Assembly: GCF_024679245.1 (NCBI RefSeq)
Contig: NC_090182.1
Location: 32,945,047 to 33,009,046 of the forward strand
Reading direction: 5' to 3'
Length of the DNA stretch: 64,000 nucleotides
DNA from: Pseudorasbora parva
Taxonomy: Eukaryota; Chordata; Actinopteri; Cypriniformes; Gobionidae
Shown piece by piece: positions 1-11,929 of the stretch. Under the pieces are notes generated by a model. That model was not told where the DNA came from, made no database searches, and was given only the letters and a program-made list of their open reading frames with translations. Position 1 is the first letter of the stretch. Every line of letters begins with the position of its first letter. The position numbers and the translations under genes were made by a program.

Positions 1-930
1 CAGACACCTTCAATGTGTCTCAGCGTCAAGTACAGAGGATAAAAAAAAGATTTGAAGAGACTGGAGACGTTTTTGACAAGCCCAGGTCAGGTAGACCCCA
101 CAAGACAACTGCTCGAGAGGACCGTTTGTTGGCTTGAAAATCCAAGGCCAGCCCATTTTCCACTGCAGCAGAGCTCCACGAGACCTAGTCACCTGAAGTC
201 CCTGTGTCAACCAGAACAGTTTGTCGGATTCTGTCTAGAAATGGCCTCCATGGTCGAATCAGTGGAAGCCAGCACTAAACAAAAGACAATTGAAAATCCG
301 TGTGGCATTTGCCAAGGCCCACAGCCTGCTAAAAGGATGGACGCTGGAAAAGTGGCAGAAGGTGGATTTTTCAGATAAATCTTCTGTTGAATTACACCAC
401 AGTCGCCGCAAATATTGCAGGAGACCTACTGGAGCCAGAATGGATCCGATATTCACCCAGAAAACAGTGAAGTTTGGTGGCGGAAAAATCATGGTCTGGG
501 GTTACATCCAGTATGGGGGTGTGTGAGAGATCTGCAGGATGAAAGGCAACATCAATAGTCTAAAATACCAAGAAATCTTAGCTACCCCTTATATTCCAAC
601 CATAAAAGAGGCCAAATTCTGCAGCAGGACGGTGCTCCATCGCATACTTCCATCTCCACATCAAAGTTCCTCAAGGCGAAGAAGATCAAGATGCTCCAGG
701 ATTGGCCAGCCCAGTCACCAGACATGAACATCATTGAGCATATGTGGGGTAGGATGAAAGAGGACGCATGGAAGACGAAACCAAAGAATATTGATGAACT
801 CTGGGAGGCATGCAAGACTGCTTTCTTAGCTATTCCTGATGACTTCATAAATAAATTGTATGAATCCTTGCCAAACCGCATGGATGCAGTCCTTCAAGCT
901 CATGGAAGTCATACAAGATATTACATTTGA
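1..930 (+). pseudogene. Tc1-family transposase remnant
   Basis: The DDE transposase would cut and paste the element at TA sites. By alignment with the 15119 copy, the N-terminal paired-like helix-turn-helix region is partly present. The reading frame is broken by TGA at 135-137, by a 4-base deletion near 263 and by a CGA-to-TGA change near 524-526. The segment around the second catalytic Asp (QDGAPSHT) is present but frameshifted. The C-terminal block with the SPDMNIIEHMW motif (about 714-746), carrying the last acidic residue, reads through to a stop at 928-930. This copy keeps 28 bases that the downstream copy lacks, so the two decayed independently. Confidence 0.9.
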
Positions 931-1225
931 ATCTCACAGCACCACAACTTAATTTGCTGACATATTTTTGTATTTGCAGTAAATTTGTTCAATTTCTGTA
1001 TAGGCGACAAAACTTTTGTCTTGCCAAAATTTGACCTTTCTGTCTTGATTAAATGATAAATATTTTTACTGTGAACATTATTTATTTCAGTGCATTAAAC
1101 ATCATTTGGGAGGGTTTTAGCTTTTCATATGAGCTATTTCTAACACCAATGAATTAATTAAAAGTCAGGTTAATATCAGGTATTTCTAGAAAATAGATAA
1201 GCGTCAAGACTTTTGTCAGGGACTG
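1..1225 (+). mobile_element. Tc1-like DNA transposon, 3' part (window starts inside it)
   Basis: Base 1 corresponds to base 15192 of the full Tc1 copy downstream, and the two stay collinear up to the right terminal repeat. The right end reads GCGTCAAGACTTTTGTCAGG followed by GACTG, and a TA lies at 1226-1227 as expected for Tc1/mariner targets. The 5' end and left terminal repeat lie outside the window. Internal stops and indels show that the copy is inactive. Confidence 0.93.
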
Positions 1226-1334
1226 TATATATATTGATCTGAAAAATACTAAGTTCATTTTAAACTCATCCAGGTTCAATTACCGAACACAATATTAATT
1301 TAATTTAAATCAAACATTGATTTGACAAGATACA

Positions 1335-1620
1335 CAGTAAATTTGAAATCCGGAAATCAACACCAATAGAGTTAATTTCAACACTTTAAAAGTGTATATA
1401 TGGGAACCACCCGCAAAGTGTTAATTCAACACTTTTAAAAGTGTTGCCTCTCACAACACCCAACTCGGTGTTACAATAAACTCTAATAGAGTAAAATATT
1501 AACACCAATGCAGATAACAACAACACTCTTACAGAGTTAAGTGCAGCTTTGTAGAAAACACTGGCAGAGTTAAAATTCTACACTGTTCTGGTGTTGACCT
1601 AACACTTCAGAAAAATGGAA
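1335..1620. repeat. Dispersed repeat rich in AACACC / AGAGTTAA motifs
   Basis: The segment opens with ACACAGTAAA and contains many short, partly inverted motifs such as GTGTTAATTCAACAC and AGAGTTAA. A related segment in opposite orientation lies at 10820-10916 and ends GCTGTGTAT. They may be two ends of one old element or two copies of a short repeat. No coding frame is seen. Confidence 0.55.
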
Positions 1621-1634
1621 ATCAATCTACTCAA

Positions 1635-1636
<2 letters not shown>

Positions 1637-1717
<81 letters not shown>
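1637..1717. repeat. (TA)n(CA)n microsatellite
   Basis: About 58 bases of TA dinucleotides pass directly into about 22 bases of CA dinucleotides. Confidence 0.98.
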
Positions 1718-1818
1718 TGTTCATTGTAAAGTATAAAATAAAGAATGCAAAAAGTTGTTTTAAACTAGTTCTTTATTTACGAGCAAGACCATTTACATCA
1801 CAGAAGGTTAACTTTTAA

Positions 1819-3142
1819 AGGGATCCCATGGTGTTGAGACTTGTATGGCTTAATATAACATAAATGATGTCTCTTACTGAATTATGTGGTAGAAAACCCA
1901 TGAAAGATCTACGTTATTTAAAAAATCGATTTTATATTTGGACCATGGGCGGCGGCATTTTGTTTGCGTTCTAGGTTGATGACGTAGAGTGGTTGAACTC
2001 CTCAATCAGCTGGCGTTACCCGTTGCTATTTTTACCACAACGCAACTCGAAAATTGTTTCAGAGTTAAACAAAACAAATGAATTGCTTTGTAATTGTACT
2101 TAAAACACACTCAAACATACATGTGCACACAAACTCACCTACACAAGTCACAAACAGATCGGCGGGCGCGCACACACACACCTGACTGCTCTGTCTCAAT
2201 CGCATGCATCATCACCAAAACATCCTGCCTCTCTTCCTCACGTTACTTTATCCCATCGTCCTACCTAGATATTTCCCTCTGCTGGTCACATTAGGCATTA
2301 TAGTTAATCTACTATCAACAGTCTATCTAGGGAACAGGATGTGTTGAACAGGATATCAACACAGGGAATAGATTGAGGGTTATGTATGCGCGCGCAGTGC
2401 GTGCGTGCGTGTGTGTGTGTGTGTTCGCGCCGATCTGTTGGGGTGTGTGTGTGTTCGCGCCGATCTGTTGGGGTGTGTGTGTGTGTTCGCGCCGATCTGT
2501 TGGGGTGTGTGTGAGTCTGTGTGAGAGAGAGAGAGTTTGTGTGCACATGTATGTTTGAGTGCGTGAAGTCGGACAGCTGTTTGTAAATCGGCTGTACACT
2601 CGTTATTGCGGTGGAACGTGAGACTGAATGACTGCACTCGAACATGTCCACTATGGTGTCGGACAACACTACAAATGTCCGTCCCTTCAAATAATGCCCT
2701 ATTTAAGGGTATAGGGTCGATTTCAGATTCAGCCCCTGTCGTGGAGACTGAGCAGCCCAACATCTCGATTGAGACAGAGCCTGTCGTGTGCGCGCCCGCC
2801 GATCTGTTTGTGACTTGTGTAGGTGAGTTTGTGTGCACATGTATGTTTGAGTGTGTTTTAAGTATAATTACAAAGGAATTCATTGGTTTTGTTTAACTCT
2901 GAAACAATTTTCGAGTTGCGTTGTGGTAAAAATAGCTACGGGTAATGCCAGCTGATTGAGGAGTTCAACCACTCTACGTCATCAACCTAGAACGCAAACA
3001 AAATGCCGCCGCCCATGGTCCAAATATAAAATCGATTTTTAAAATAACGTAGATCTTTCATGGGTTTTCTACTACATAATTCAGTAAGAGACATCATTTA
3101 TGTTATATTAAGCCATACAAGTCTCAACACCAGGGGATCCCT
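1819..3142. mobile_element. Foldback DNA element with TTAA target duplication
   Basis: TTAA flanks both sides (1815-1818 and 3143-3146). The element starts AGGGATCCC and ends GGGATCCCT. The arms, about 1819-2205 and 2763-3142, are near-identical inverted copies roughly 360-380 bases long. The loop holds a GT-rich minisatellite and no convincing gene. TTAA targets are known for piggyBac and Kolobok superfamilies; with no transposase present the assignment stays open. Confidence 0.85.
2403..2520. repeat. Minisatellite in the foldback loop
   Basis: Three copies of a unit of about 31 bases, each with GTTCGCGCCGATCTGTTGGG followed by a variable GT run. The repeats create long Thr/His-rich open frames on the minus strand that are not credible genes. 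Confidence 0.85.
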
Positions 3143-3146
3143 TTAA

Positions 3147-3604
3147 AATAAATGATGAAGGCATAATATATGCATTTCTTTCATAAGCTATTAAAGCTGC
3201 TTATAAGTGTGTAATACTTCAAGTCCTGCATGTCAGTGAATATATGTCCTGTGTCAGTGAAGTTGGTTCAGTACCTTGAACTTTGCAACAGAACAGCAGT
3301 ACTTGAGTCAACACAACATTCAGCAGATGAAAAAACAGTCGCAGGATATCTGTGGATCAGTTGTGTCCAGTTGCTAACAGTGCAGTTCAGTTGTGGTTTC
3401 ATATGCAGAGCAGGAAAAGCTATGTAGATCCAACTCTCTGGAATCCTGGTTCCCTAAACAACACAATACCAGACCAATTACAATTAATACTAGTTGTATT
3501 TTATAAATACAGTAAGTTTATGGTGCAAAAAGTTCAATCATCTTGGACTTTGGTGACTCAACCAATAAACTATTTTGGTTAGAATTGACTGATTTCCAAG
3601 TACA
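3147..3604. other. No gene seen
   Basis: AT-rich sequence between two TTAA elements. No conserved protein, RNA gene or terminal repeat was recognised. Confidence 0.6.
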
Positions 3605-3608
3605 TTAA

Positions 3609-4312
3609 AGGCTTACTTCATCCAAGTTACTTCTGTTATTAAATTACTCACCCTCATGTTGTTCTTAACCCGTAAGACTTTTTTTCATCTTTTTTTCCAT
3701 ATTTTTAATAATATCTAAGAAATTTCTGTCCTTTCATTTACAGCCTATTCAGTCTCCACTTCCAAAGCCTAGAAAGGTACAAAGGAAATCATAAGTGATC
3801 TATGTGACTCCATGGGTTTAACCTCATTTTTGCTTTATTTGCTCAAAAAATCTCAACTCCATTTATAAAATATATATTTTTTGCAAACACGGCATTTGCA
3901 TAGTTTAATGAAAATGTATGTTAAACCACTGGAGTTGCATGGAGTACTTTAATGATGTACCTTTATATATTGCTGTGGCTTGAAAGTGGTAGTTGCATGG
4001 ACTGTCTATGATTCAAAATGCGCCGAGGCTTAATGAAGCGTTTTTTTTTACGCACAAAAACTATTCTCGTCACCTCAGAAAATTATTGTAGAGCCACTGT
4101 AGTGAGATGGGCTCTGTAACGACATCTTTAGTGCCTTTATGGGTCTTGAGAGAGGAAATGATATAGGTGTCAATGAAGGCCTTTCTGAGCCATCGGATTT
4201 CAACACTAATATCTTCATCTGTGTCTGAAGATGAATGGAGGTCTTAAGGGTGTCCAACGACATAAGGGTGAGTAAATGATGACAGAATTTTAATTTTTGG
4301 GTGAACTAACCC
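3609..4312. mobile_element. Non-autonomous TTAA-target MITE
   Basis: TTAA at 3605-3608 and 4313-4316 flanks a segment with inverted ends. The left inner part holds ATTACTCACCCTCATG and the right end GGTGAGTAAATGATGACAG followed by GGGTGAACTAACCC. A shorter relative with the same end lies at 37186-37469. It has no coding capacity. Confidence 0.75.
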
Positions 4313-4316
4313 TTAA

Positions 4317-4942
4317 GAAATCTCAATTACTAGTCATCTGCTGGAATGATTTTTGTTCCCTTCTTCCTGACTTTGTGATGTTGGGGGCAGGTGATTTCCC
4401 AATCTGTTGAGTCTAAAATCAAACAGAAAATATATACCTGTCAAATCATGAAAACAATTAGTTTGACTCAATTCTATTAGCCAAATACCAACAAATGTGA
4501 TGTTTGTGGCCATGATTCTCTCATGTTATATGTTAAATCGTACCATCTCCAGACAGGTTCTAGTCTGTACAGCCTTCAAACACCAAGCCAGGTACCCTTT
4601 ACTTGCTGCATCATAGAAATTCTCCTAAAAACACAAACAGCAAAAACAATACATTTAAACATGAAGGCATATCCAAACGTTAACCAAAAGTTAGTGATAA
4701 TTAGCCTACATTTTGCATAAATATTTAGTCTGAAAGAATGACTTACCCATTCTAAAAGTATTGGTCCTCCAATAATAGTGACACTTTCAAGGGTATTGGT
4801 CTGCAGTTTGTGGAGTTGTTCTTCTGTTTTTCAGTCATATGGTAGGTGTGCTGGCAACAAGCAAAAAATTGTTTGAGGATGAAGAAATACTTTAAACAGT
4901 CTTAAAGTATACACGTTTCATTAGTTTTAAACACAGACTCTA
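4317..4942. other. No gene seen
   Basis: AT-rich sequence without a convincing frame. A short open frame at 4523-4720 has no recognisable domain and is treated as chance. Confidence 0.5.
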
Positions 4943-5075
4943 GTGCATCTATCCATTATAAAAGTGCATCTATCCATCATAAAAGTGCATCTATCATCAT
5001 AAAAGTGCATCTATCATCATAAGTGCAGGCATCCATTATAAAAGTGCATCTATCATCATAAAAGTGCATCACCAT
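4943..5075. repeat. Minisatellite, ~21-base unit
   Basis: About seven imperfect copies of AAAAGTGCATCTATCCATCA. Copies differ by loss of CCAT or AAA. It lies just before the solo LTR. Confidence 0.9.
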
Positions 5076-5824
5076 AGACATTGACTGTCACGGTTCAGAA
5101 AGAGACGGATTCAATTTGCAGGACAGAGTGTTTATTAGAAACCCGGAGGGGACTACAGAGGAAGTGTCAGGAATAATCAATGGCAAAAATAAGTCCATAG
5201 AGCGGTAATGCTCAACCCAGAGAAGCCTGTTCCGAAGATCCGGGACGAAGGATGAGACTGGGTGTGTGACTGGCCGAGGTGGCAGGAGAGGCTGGAAGGA
5301 AAATGAAGAGGCAGCGGAGGAGCTGATGGTGGCAGAAGGGGAACACCACCCAGCAGCCTGGGTAACAGGGGAACTGGAGGAGAGAGAGAGAGAAAAGAAA
5401 AAAACAAGACCTGACCTGAAAGCAGACACAGGGAAAAAATAAAAACCGAAATATTCTTATAGAAAGGGGAGAAAAAAAATAAATGATAAGGCTGAAAAAT
5501 AAAATAAATAAGAAAAACAAGGTCCAAAGCTAAGCTCAAGGACCAGCCAAAAACACAAAGAAGACTAAGACACTAAGCTGAAGAAAAAACAGCGTACTAG
5601 ATGAGAACTAGACTTTCTAAACAGGAGGAGCAAGACGTGACTGACACAAAGAACAAACACGATCTGGCAGGGAACAAAAAACACAAAGGGAATATAAAGG
5701 GAGTCTAATGAGGGAAGCACGTGAGTGTAATGAAGAACTAACAGGGTAACAAGGGGGCGGGGCGACAGCTGACAATGCACGCAGCACAACACTAATGACG
5801 AAGCACATGACGAACGAACACTGT

Positions 5825-8746
5825 GGCTGCGTTCGGAACCGCATACTCATTGAGTAGGTACTCAATTTCAATAAGTACTTACTTAACGAGCGCTAAAAGA
5901 GTAGGTACTATATATCCAGATCTCGTTAAGTATGAATGCGATCCGCACTTTATGCGCCATGTTGACGTTATCATGTGACCCATGACGATATCACAAGCGC
6001 AACAACTCGTGTGACAGGTTTAATTCATCTGTATATTGGTTTAAACGTGCATATTTTTTGTGGTCTTTTTTAAGAAACAGCTGCCCATTTATTTTGTCAT
6101 TGTACTATAAGAAATACATTTTAACCCTACTAATCTGACAATTTCATCCTTTTTTATCCTTGCAAAAACCCCAAATCGTGATCTCTTGAATATGTTGTTA
6201 ATTTCTTTATTTTATATGCAAAAAAATGTCATCCACAAGCAAAAGTGGGCTAAATCTCCTTTATATTTCCCTCTTTTTCTTGTTAAATTTAACTCCTGTT
6301 TGATCCCAGGCTTATGAAATAACTAAAACAAACAAATAAATACAAATTATTGCATTATGATGATTTATTCAAGATATCTAACCTTGTTATTGTTTTTTCT
6401 CTGTATATAATGTACATAAACCCATTAGTTTTATCATTATGATTGTTCGTTGTTAAATATACCACCATGCAATTATAAAACAATTAAAAAAAAAGATATG
6501 AGTGACCGGTGCAGTAAGAGCTCAGCATCAGTAACTCCACAGCCCGACCGGTGCGGTTTCCCTCAGTGTTTGTAATGTCTGCTCAGAAAAATCTTTCAGC
6601 TGCTCGGAGATCTCGCCTTTGGAGGAAACTGTTGATTGTATACTCGAAAAACGTAAGTAATACTATAAAAAAAAAAAAAAAGGTTTCCCCCAGAATGAAC
6701 TGCACTGCTAGCACACCCACAAACACTTACAATAATAATGACAAATGCTGACCATACTTAATTATATTACCTTTTTATATATATATCGTTTTAGTAAAAC
6801 ATACAAAAGGCAACTTGTCATATGACATAGCGATGCATGCCATGAATACACATTAGACAAATGCAGCCAATGTGAATACAATGTGAATAATTTTATTTAC
6901 TGACAACTAAGGAAACATGAATGAATGAGTAAAAGAATTAATAAAAGTAAACATCACAAGAAATGAATAAAAGTCAACACATGAAACAAAGCTTTATTCA
7001 AATGTATTGTTCTAACGATCACACATACAGAAGGTGAACGCCACATCTGCTGCCCGTCTCAACACAGGTGTGCCAGTTCTGCAGCTTTATATTCATGAAG
7101 CAGTTGACCAGCGTGAACACCTTCATCTGTCCTAGCCATCCATTATGGCCCTCATAGCGTTTGGACTTTTGCGGTGTAGTGGGCTTTCTGGTTTGATCTC
7201 CGTAACCGTCACCACCAGTGTGTGCTTGAGCAAGGCTCTTAGCTCCAGGGGGATTGTCCCTGTAATAAGTGCACTGCTTTTGGTCTTTTTCTAGAAGTCT
7301 CACTGGCTCTGGGTTTACTGAGGATGAAGAGACCACAGCAACATCTGGCCCAGATGAGGCACTAAGGTGAAGTGATGAAGGGTCCAGGATCCTCAGTGCT
7401 CACACCCGTCTGCTGACATCTCAGATCCTACAAAAATGCACAAACATAATACAAAAGCACTCATTTAAACAGCACAATGTCATTTGATTTCTGTATTAGA
7501 AGTAACTAAATGATATTACTTTATATTTTTGTTTCAGGTTTTCCCCACACATGACACCTGTGTCTTGCAGGCCCTGCTCCATCACAAAAGCTCTGCAGCA
7601 AATACAAAGCCATCAAGAATCAGAAAAGTGCTAAAATAACTGTTTGAAATAAAATACAACTTAAGATTTAAATAGATGTTTTATTCATTTCTGTAGTATA
7701 CTGAATCAAAGCCTTTGATGACAGCATTCCTTTATCAGCCGCTCTCCACCAGATAAACACACACACAAGCTCTTCTGTCCCTGTAACATCAGACAAGATT
7801 ACCGTTACCTATGTGATTTATGTTCAATACTACATTTAAATGTAGTTGCTGATGTGTTAATGTTCCTCAGTTTATCAACAGTACAAATGGACAAATTAAA
7901 TTGATAACTTATGTTTAGTTACTTTATGTAGATTTGTTTATTTACATTGCTCAGGTTCATGTAAAGTAAGCAGAGTTGACAACAGTGAACTCTTCATTAT
8001 AACACACACACACACCATTCTGATCTATTCAGATGTATCAGATGTCTATTTTATGGTGTGATGTGCTCATCTGCAATCCTTATCAAAAATTCCTGTCAGA
8101 TGTTAAATAAACATTTAGTAAGTAGGCTATCTTTATCTTTAACATGCATATGTAATCCACTTTGGAGACGTATGTGTGTTACTGGAGCTCCCCTGTTAGC
8201 TATACACAATAAAACGTGTTTTTACAGCACAATCACAACTATTTAGACAACCTTACACCTTCAACAATTCAAAAGTTTACTCTACAGAAGCTCAACAAAC
8301 GTGATTTGAACACAAGAGAACCGTGATTTTCGTTTGTAATACTCACGTTTGAAAACACCCGCATCACTTTCCTCCACCTGACGTATCCTTTCCTGTGGCC
8401 TTATGGGAAGGCAGGGATAGAAAAGTATCCGACGATGAGCGCTTCACAATCTGGGCGGAGCGCAGTAGGCCATCCGGGGATTTCTCGCCTACTCTTTTAT
8501 GATTACTGAGGTTTCGAACATACTACTCCTTTCACATACTGTTTTCGCCTACTATATAGTAGGTTAGTAGGCATATTCGAACGCAACTTGAGTACACGTA
8601 CGTCCGAATCTCGCGAGAAATAGTCCAAACGCCTGGTAGTTCTCGCCTACTCTTTTATGAATACTAAGGATTCGGACATACTTTTCGCTCGCCTACTGCT
8701 TTTTCCATACTATATAGTAGGGAAGTATGCGGTTCCGAACGCAGCC
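5825..8746. mobile_element. Inverted-repeat DNA element nested in the solo LTR
   Basis: The ends are perfect inverted copies: GGCTGCGTTCGGAACCGCAT at left and ATGCGGTTCCGAACGCAGCC at right. At the right side the terminal segment is doubled, with a second, more diverged copy at about 8455-8590 (motif CTCGCCTACTCTTTTATG in both). Flanking bases share AACAC, but I cannot set the duplication length with certainty. No transposase was recognised inside. Confidence 0.75.
6575..6652 (+). other. Exon-like short frame with splice donor inside the nested element
   Basis: A start codon at 6575 opens a 26-codon basic segment beginning MSAQKNLSAARRSRLW. It runs directly into a consensus donor, GTAAGT, at 6653. 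The upstream context is GC-richer than the surroundings. It may be a first coding exon of the element. No downstream exon was identified, and the protein family is not recognised. Confidence 0.3.
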
Positions 8747-8842
8747 AAACACCACACGCAAAAGCGCGTGCACAGACAAGGCGGCCAGGCGCGCCGAACA
8801 GTGACAACACAAGACAGATCAAACCAGCGTCCTGACATTGAC

Positions 8843-10800
8843 ATTGATCTTTTTCTTTCTCACACTGTTGATCTCTAGTGTATAAGCTCCAGCATCCATG
8901 GAGGGATGCATGCACTTTTTGCCTTAGTTGTCCTTTATTGTAAATAAATATTATTGATCAATATCTGTGCTTAAAGATATTTACCAATAATCTGCCAAGA
9001 AAAGCACTACAGTTTTCTATACCTTAAACATACCTTTTTGCTGCAGAACAGAAAGCATGGTCATCTGTCAGCCTTGGTTTCAGTCCAGGGGGGTGGTCAA
9101 AAATCAATGTTGATGCAGCTGATGAACATGATGCTTCTTAAGACAGAGACAGGTCAAAAGCAAATTAGGTCAACATTTTTAGAAGTTCATAAAACAATCC
9201 TGCCTAAAACTTTGTCACTTGATTTCGCAAAAAAATAGCTTTCCTTTGTTAGTAATATGAGTCTTTGAATCTGGAATTCTACCCAATAAAAATCATACAC
9301 AAAGATTAAGTAACGTTAGTGCAATAAGATTACAGTTCGGTGAATGAACTATAACGGGGAAGAGAAAGCATGTTAGAAACCCCCGTTTGATGCTGCTTCA
9401 CCAGTGAGGCCAGTGATTTTTCCAAGACATAAATACATAATTATACAGCAATTATACAGATTATTATATGCGTAGAAAACTTACTTTAGGTGTTTTCTCT
9501 GTTAAAAGCACACTCCGTGTCTCAACTGCGTCACAAGCCTAGTCTGTAAGAAAGGTTTAGGCGCGTTTTAAAAGCGTTAGATATCGTTAAACGACGTCAT
9601 TAAAAAAACACGTTGCAAATTAGGCTAAACACTTACTTTCGTCGTTTCCCTTATAACGTGCAAGCGGCGTGCAACCGCCCCGCCTCCTCGTCGTCAGTTC
9701 CATGCCACTCACGAGTCAAAGAAAATGCCGCATGTGAGAAAGGTTGTTTCGTTTAAGCGTGCAGAGCATTTAAATATCGCGTTAAATAAACATTTTATAA
9801 AATACATATTGTAAATGAGCTAAAACCATAGACCGTAAAAAAATATGGACGACTCGACATCATCCGTTTCCGCTTGGCAGATTTGAAGCTTTCAGGCGGC
9901 CTTGCACGGCGCGGACATCTTGGGAACGAGTCTGCGCAGTAGCGATTTCGGGACCGGAGTTGCGCAGTAGAGCGCAGGAAGTAGAGCAGGAAGTACAGTC
10001 GCGATATCAAAAGCCCGCCCACACTCTCGCAGATGCAGAACAATTAATAATGTTGGTCTGAAATAAACAGTTATGGAAATGTAGAAATTAAAGCTAAAGC
10101 TCTAATCTGCTCCCAAAAATTTCGAAAAAAGTCTGTTAGTGCCTCAGTGACAACTTCACTCAAAGAAGCCGTCAGTCTCAGCTGTCAATCATGACGTCAC
10201 ACCCCCCGTTTTTATGGCATCAAATAACTAACTAAATATAAACTTATTTTTAAAACGAACACCTGAAATGAAATCATCGTGATGATAACTGCCTTCAGTG
10301 ACATAAACTAACTTTGGGGAAACATTTTTGAAGTGTAATTTTATTATTTAGTTTGCCTCGCGTCCATTAGAAAACACAGAGGGGCGGCTATACTGGGACC
10401 GGTCACCGGGGGGCGATCAAGGCGCGAAAGCTTCAGTAAATGAGAGAGAGACTGCAGGCTTGGCTAAAACACTTACTTACGGCGTTTCCCTGTGAAAAAG
10501 CACCCGCATGGTCTGCTCCGTCCGAATCACGTCAACGAAATGCCTCTATGAGAGCTGTTTAACCGTGCACAGCACATAACTAGTTATAAAACAATATAAT
10601 GCTATAAAATGGATACGTAAATGAGATGGAACCATAGGATGAAACACGCAATATTAGCGTTTCCCCTCCTTGATGTTACGCATCGCGAGGCAAAGAAAAT
10701 GGCGTCTGTGAGAAAAAGTTCGAGCTTGTTCCGCTGCCGAAATGTCCCGGATGTGACTATACTCTCTGTCAGTGTTATTGATATTTAACTCTGAATATGT
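8843..10800. other. No gene; GC-richer repeats with donor-like motifs on the minus strand
   Basis: Three diverged blocks (about 9480-9545, 9625-9745 and 10455-10725) share, on the minus strand, a stretch ending in GTAAGT preceded by a GC-rich leader, for example GGGAAACGACGAAAGTAAGT. They look like repeated leader exons or promoter units of an old element. No continuous coding frame is present. Confidence 0.35.
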
Positions 10801-10819
10801 TCACCAGCCAGAGAGTGCG

Positions 10820-10916
10820 GTTTACACTAGCAGTGTTAATTCAACACCAGAAAATTAACTCTTTACTCTAAGAGTCCTTAACACCAAGATTTTGACACTG
10901 GAGATTTTGCTGTGTA
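10820..10916. repeat. Terminus-like copy of the AACACC repeat
   Basis: It contains GTGTTAATTCAACACCAG and ends TTTTGCTGTGTAT. The reverse complement resembles the start of the 1335-1620 segment. The boundaries are uncertain. Confidence 0.45.
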
Positions 10917-11006
10917 TAAGACAATTTGTTTACATTTTTTGTGCTTTTTTAAATAATTTTAAATAATAATAGTCTTTTTTTAGTCTTTTGCTATTTTGCA
11001 TTTTAG

Positions 11007-11875
11007 TGTCTTCCGTATATTTACTTCATGTTGTCCGAGTTTGGAGGAGATTGAATGAATCGCCTATGAGGAGACGGTAAAAACTCAGAGCTTGCTTATC
11101 CACGTTTTGTCATCTTCAAACCAAATTATCTGAATTCCTGGTTGTCAGAGCTAATGACTGTAAATTAAATAGTTGTCCGGCTCAATATTTTGAGTGTTAT
11201 ATTTTTAGAGTGTAATATTATAAGAGTGTAATATTTTTGTGTTAAGAAATAATCTTCTAATACAAAATGGTATAACTAGCCAAGTATTTTATCTTTACAC
11301 CTTTTTTCTAAAGGGTTTATCCAGCCTGGTTCATTGATAAGGCTATATTCCCACCTTCTGATTATTCTACATATCACACTGGCTGATTGGTTTGTCCTTA
11401 AACAAAAGGCTTTTAATCGTTGTTTGATTTAAATTAAATAAAGATTATTGTACAATAGAAAAAACATATTTGAGTTTCCTTTTCAAACAGTGAAATGTCT
11501 CATTCAAAAATAAGCAGATAAATGCCTTTTGTTTGAGGACAAAAATAATCTACCAGTGTCATATATAGAATAACCAGCAGGTGGGAGTATAGCCTTATTT
11601 ATGAACCAGGCACTTTTGTGTCCCTCTTTTGTCTTCTTTAGTATTTTGCCATGGGAACACTGTTTGAGATATCCAATATCTGTTCACATTTTAGCATCTT
11701 CTGTATATTTACTTTATGTTGTTCGAGTTTGGAGGAGATTGAATTAATCGCCTATGAGGAAAAGGTAAAAACTCAGAGCTTGCTAATTTACTTTTTGTCA
11801 TCTTCAAACCAAATTATCTGACTTCCTTTTGGTCAGAGCTAATGACTGTAAATTATAATTAAAGTAAATTAGAAA
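11007..11875. repeat. Direct repeat pair (11007-11170 and 11695-11875)
   Basis: Both copies contain GGAGGAGATTGAAT, TCGCCTATGAGGA and CAAACCAAATTATCTGA in the same order. They flank the MITE at 11334-11611. The later copy leads into the long dispersed repeat, so the first may be a partial duplicate of the same family. Confidence 0.75.
11334..11611. mobile_element. Short hairpin MITE
   Basis: The ends are imperfect inverted repeats of about 90 bases: GCCTGGTTCATTGATAAGGC at left, and at right GCCTTATTTATGAACCAGGC. The 278-base segment is non-coding. No clear target duplication was found. Confidence 0.75.
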
Positions 11876-11929
11876 GTTTTCCGGCTCAAAAAGTACAATA
11901 TATATACTGAGTTTGGTGACTGTAGATAA

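Larger units (their letters stand above)
5086..8837 (-). mobile_element. Probable solo LTR, split by a nested element
   Basis: The direct repeat TTGAC occurs at 5081-5085 and 8838-8842. Between them the sequence starts TGTCACGG and ends CCTGACA, giving the TG...CA ends of an LTR with a 5-base duplication. Read on the minus strand, an AATAAA lies shortly before the 3' end (complement of TTTATT near 5130), as expected for an R-U5 boundary. Removing the nested element (5825-8746) leaves about 830 bases. No gag or pol sequence is attached, so a solo LTR from homologous recombination is inferred. The superfamily is not determined. Confidence 0.7.

Noticed and set aside
2304..2883. Long Thr/His-rich minus-strand frames in the foldback loop
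   Set aside because: They are produced by the GT-rich minisatellite; three overlapping frames are open at once.
5088..5871. Several overlapping minus-strand frames rich in Phe, Leu and Ser
   Set aside because: They lie in the purine-rich LTR; no start context, domain or conserved motif.
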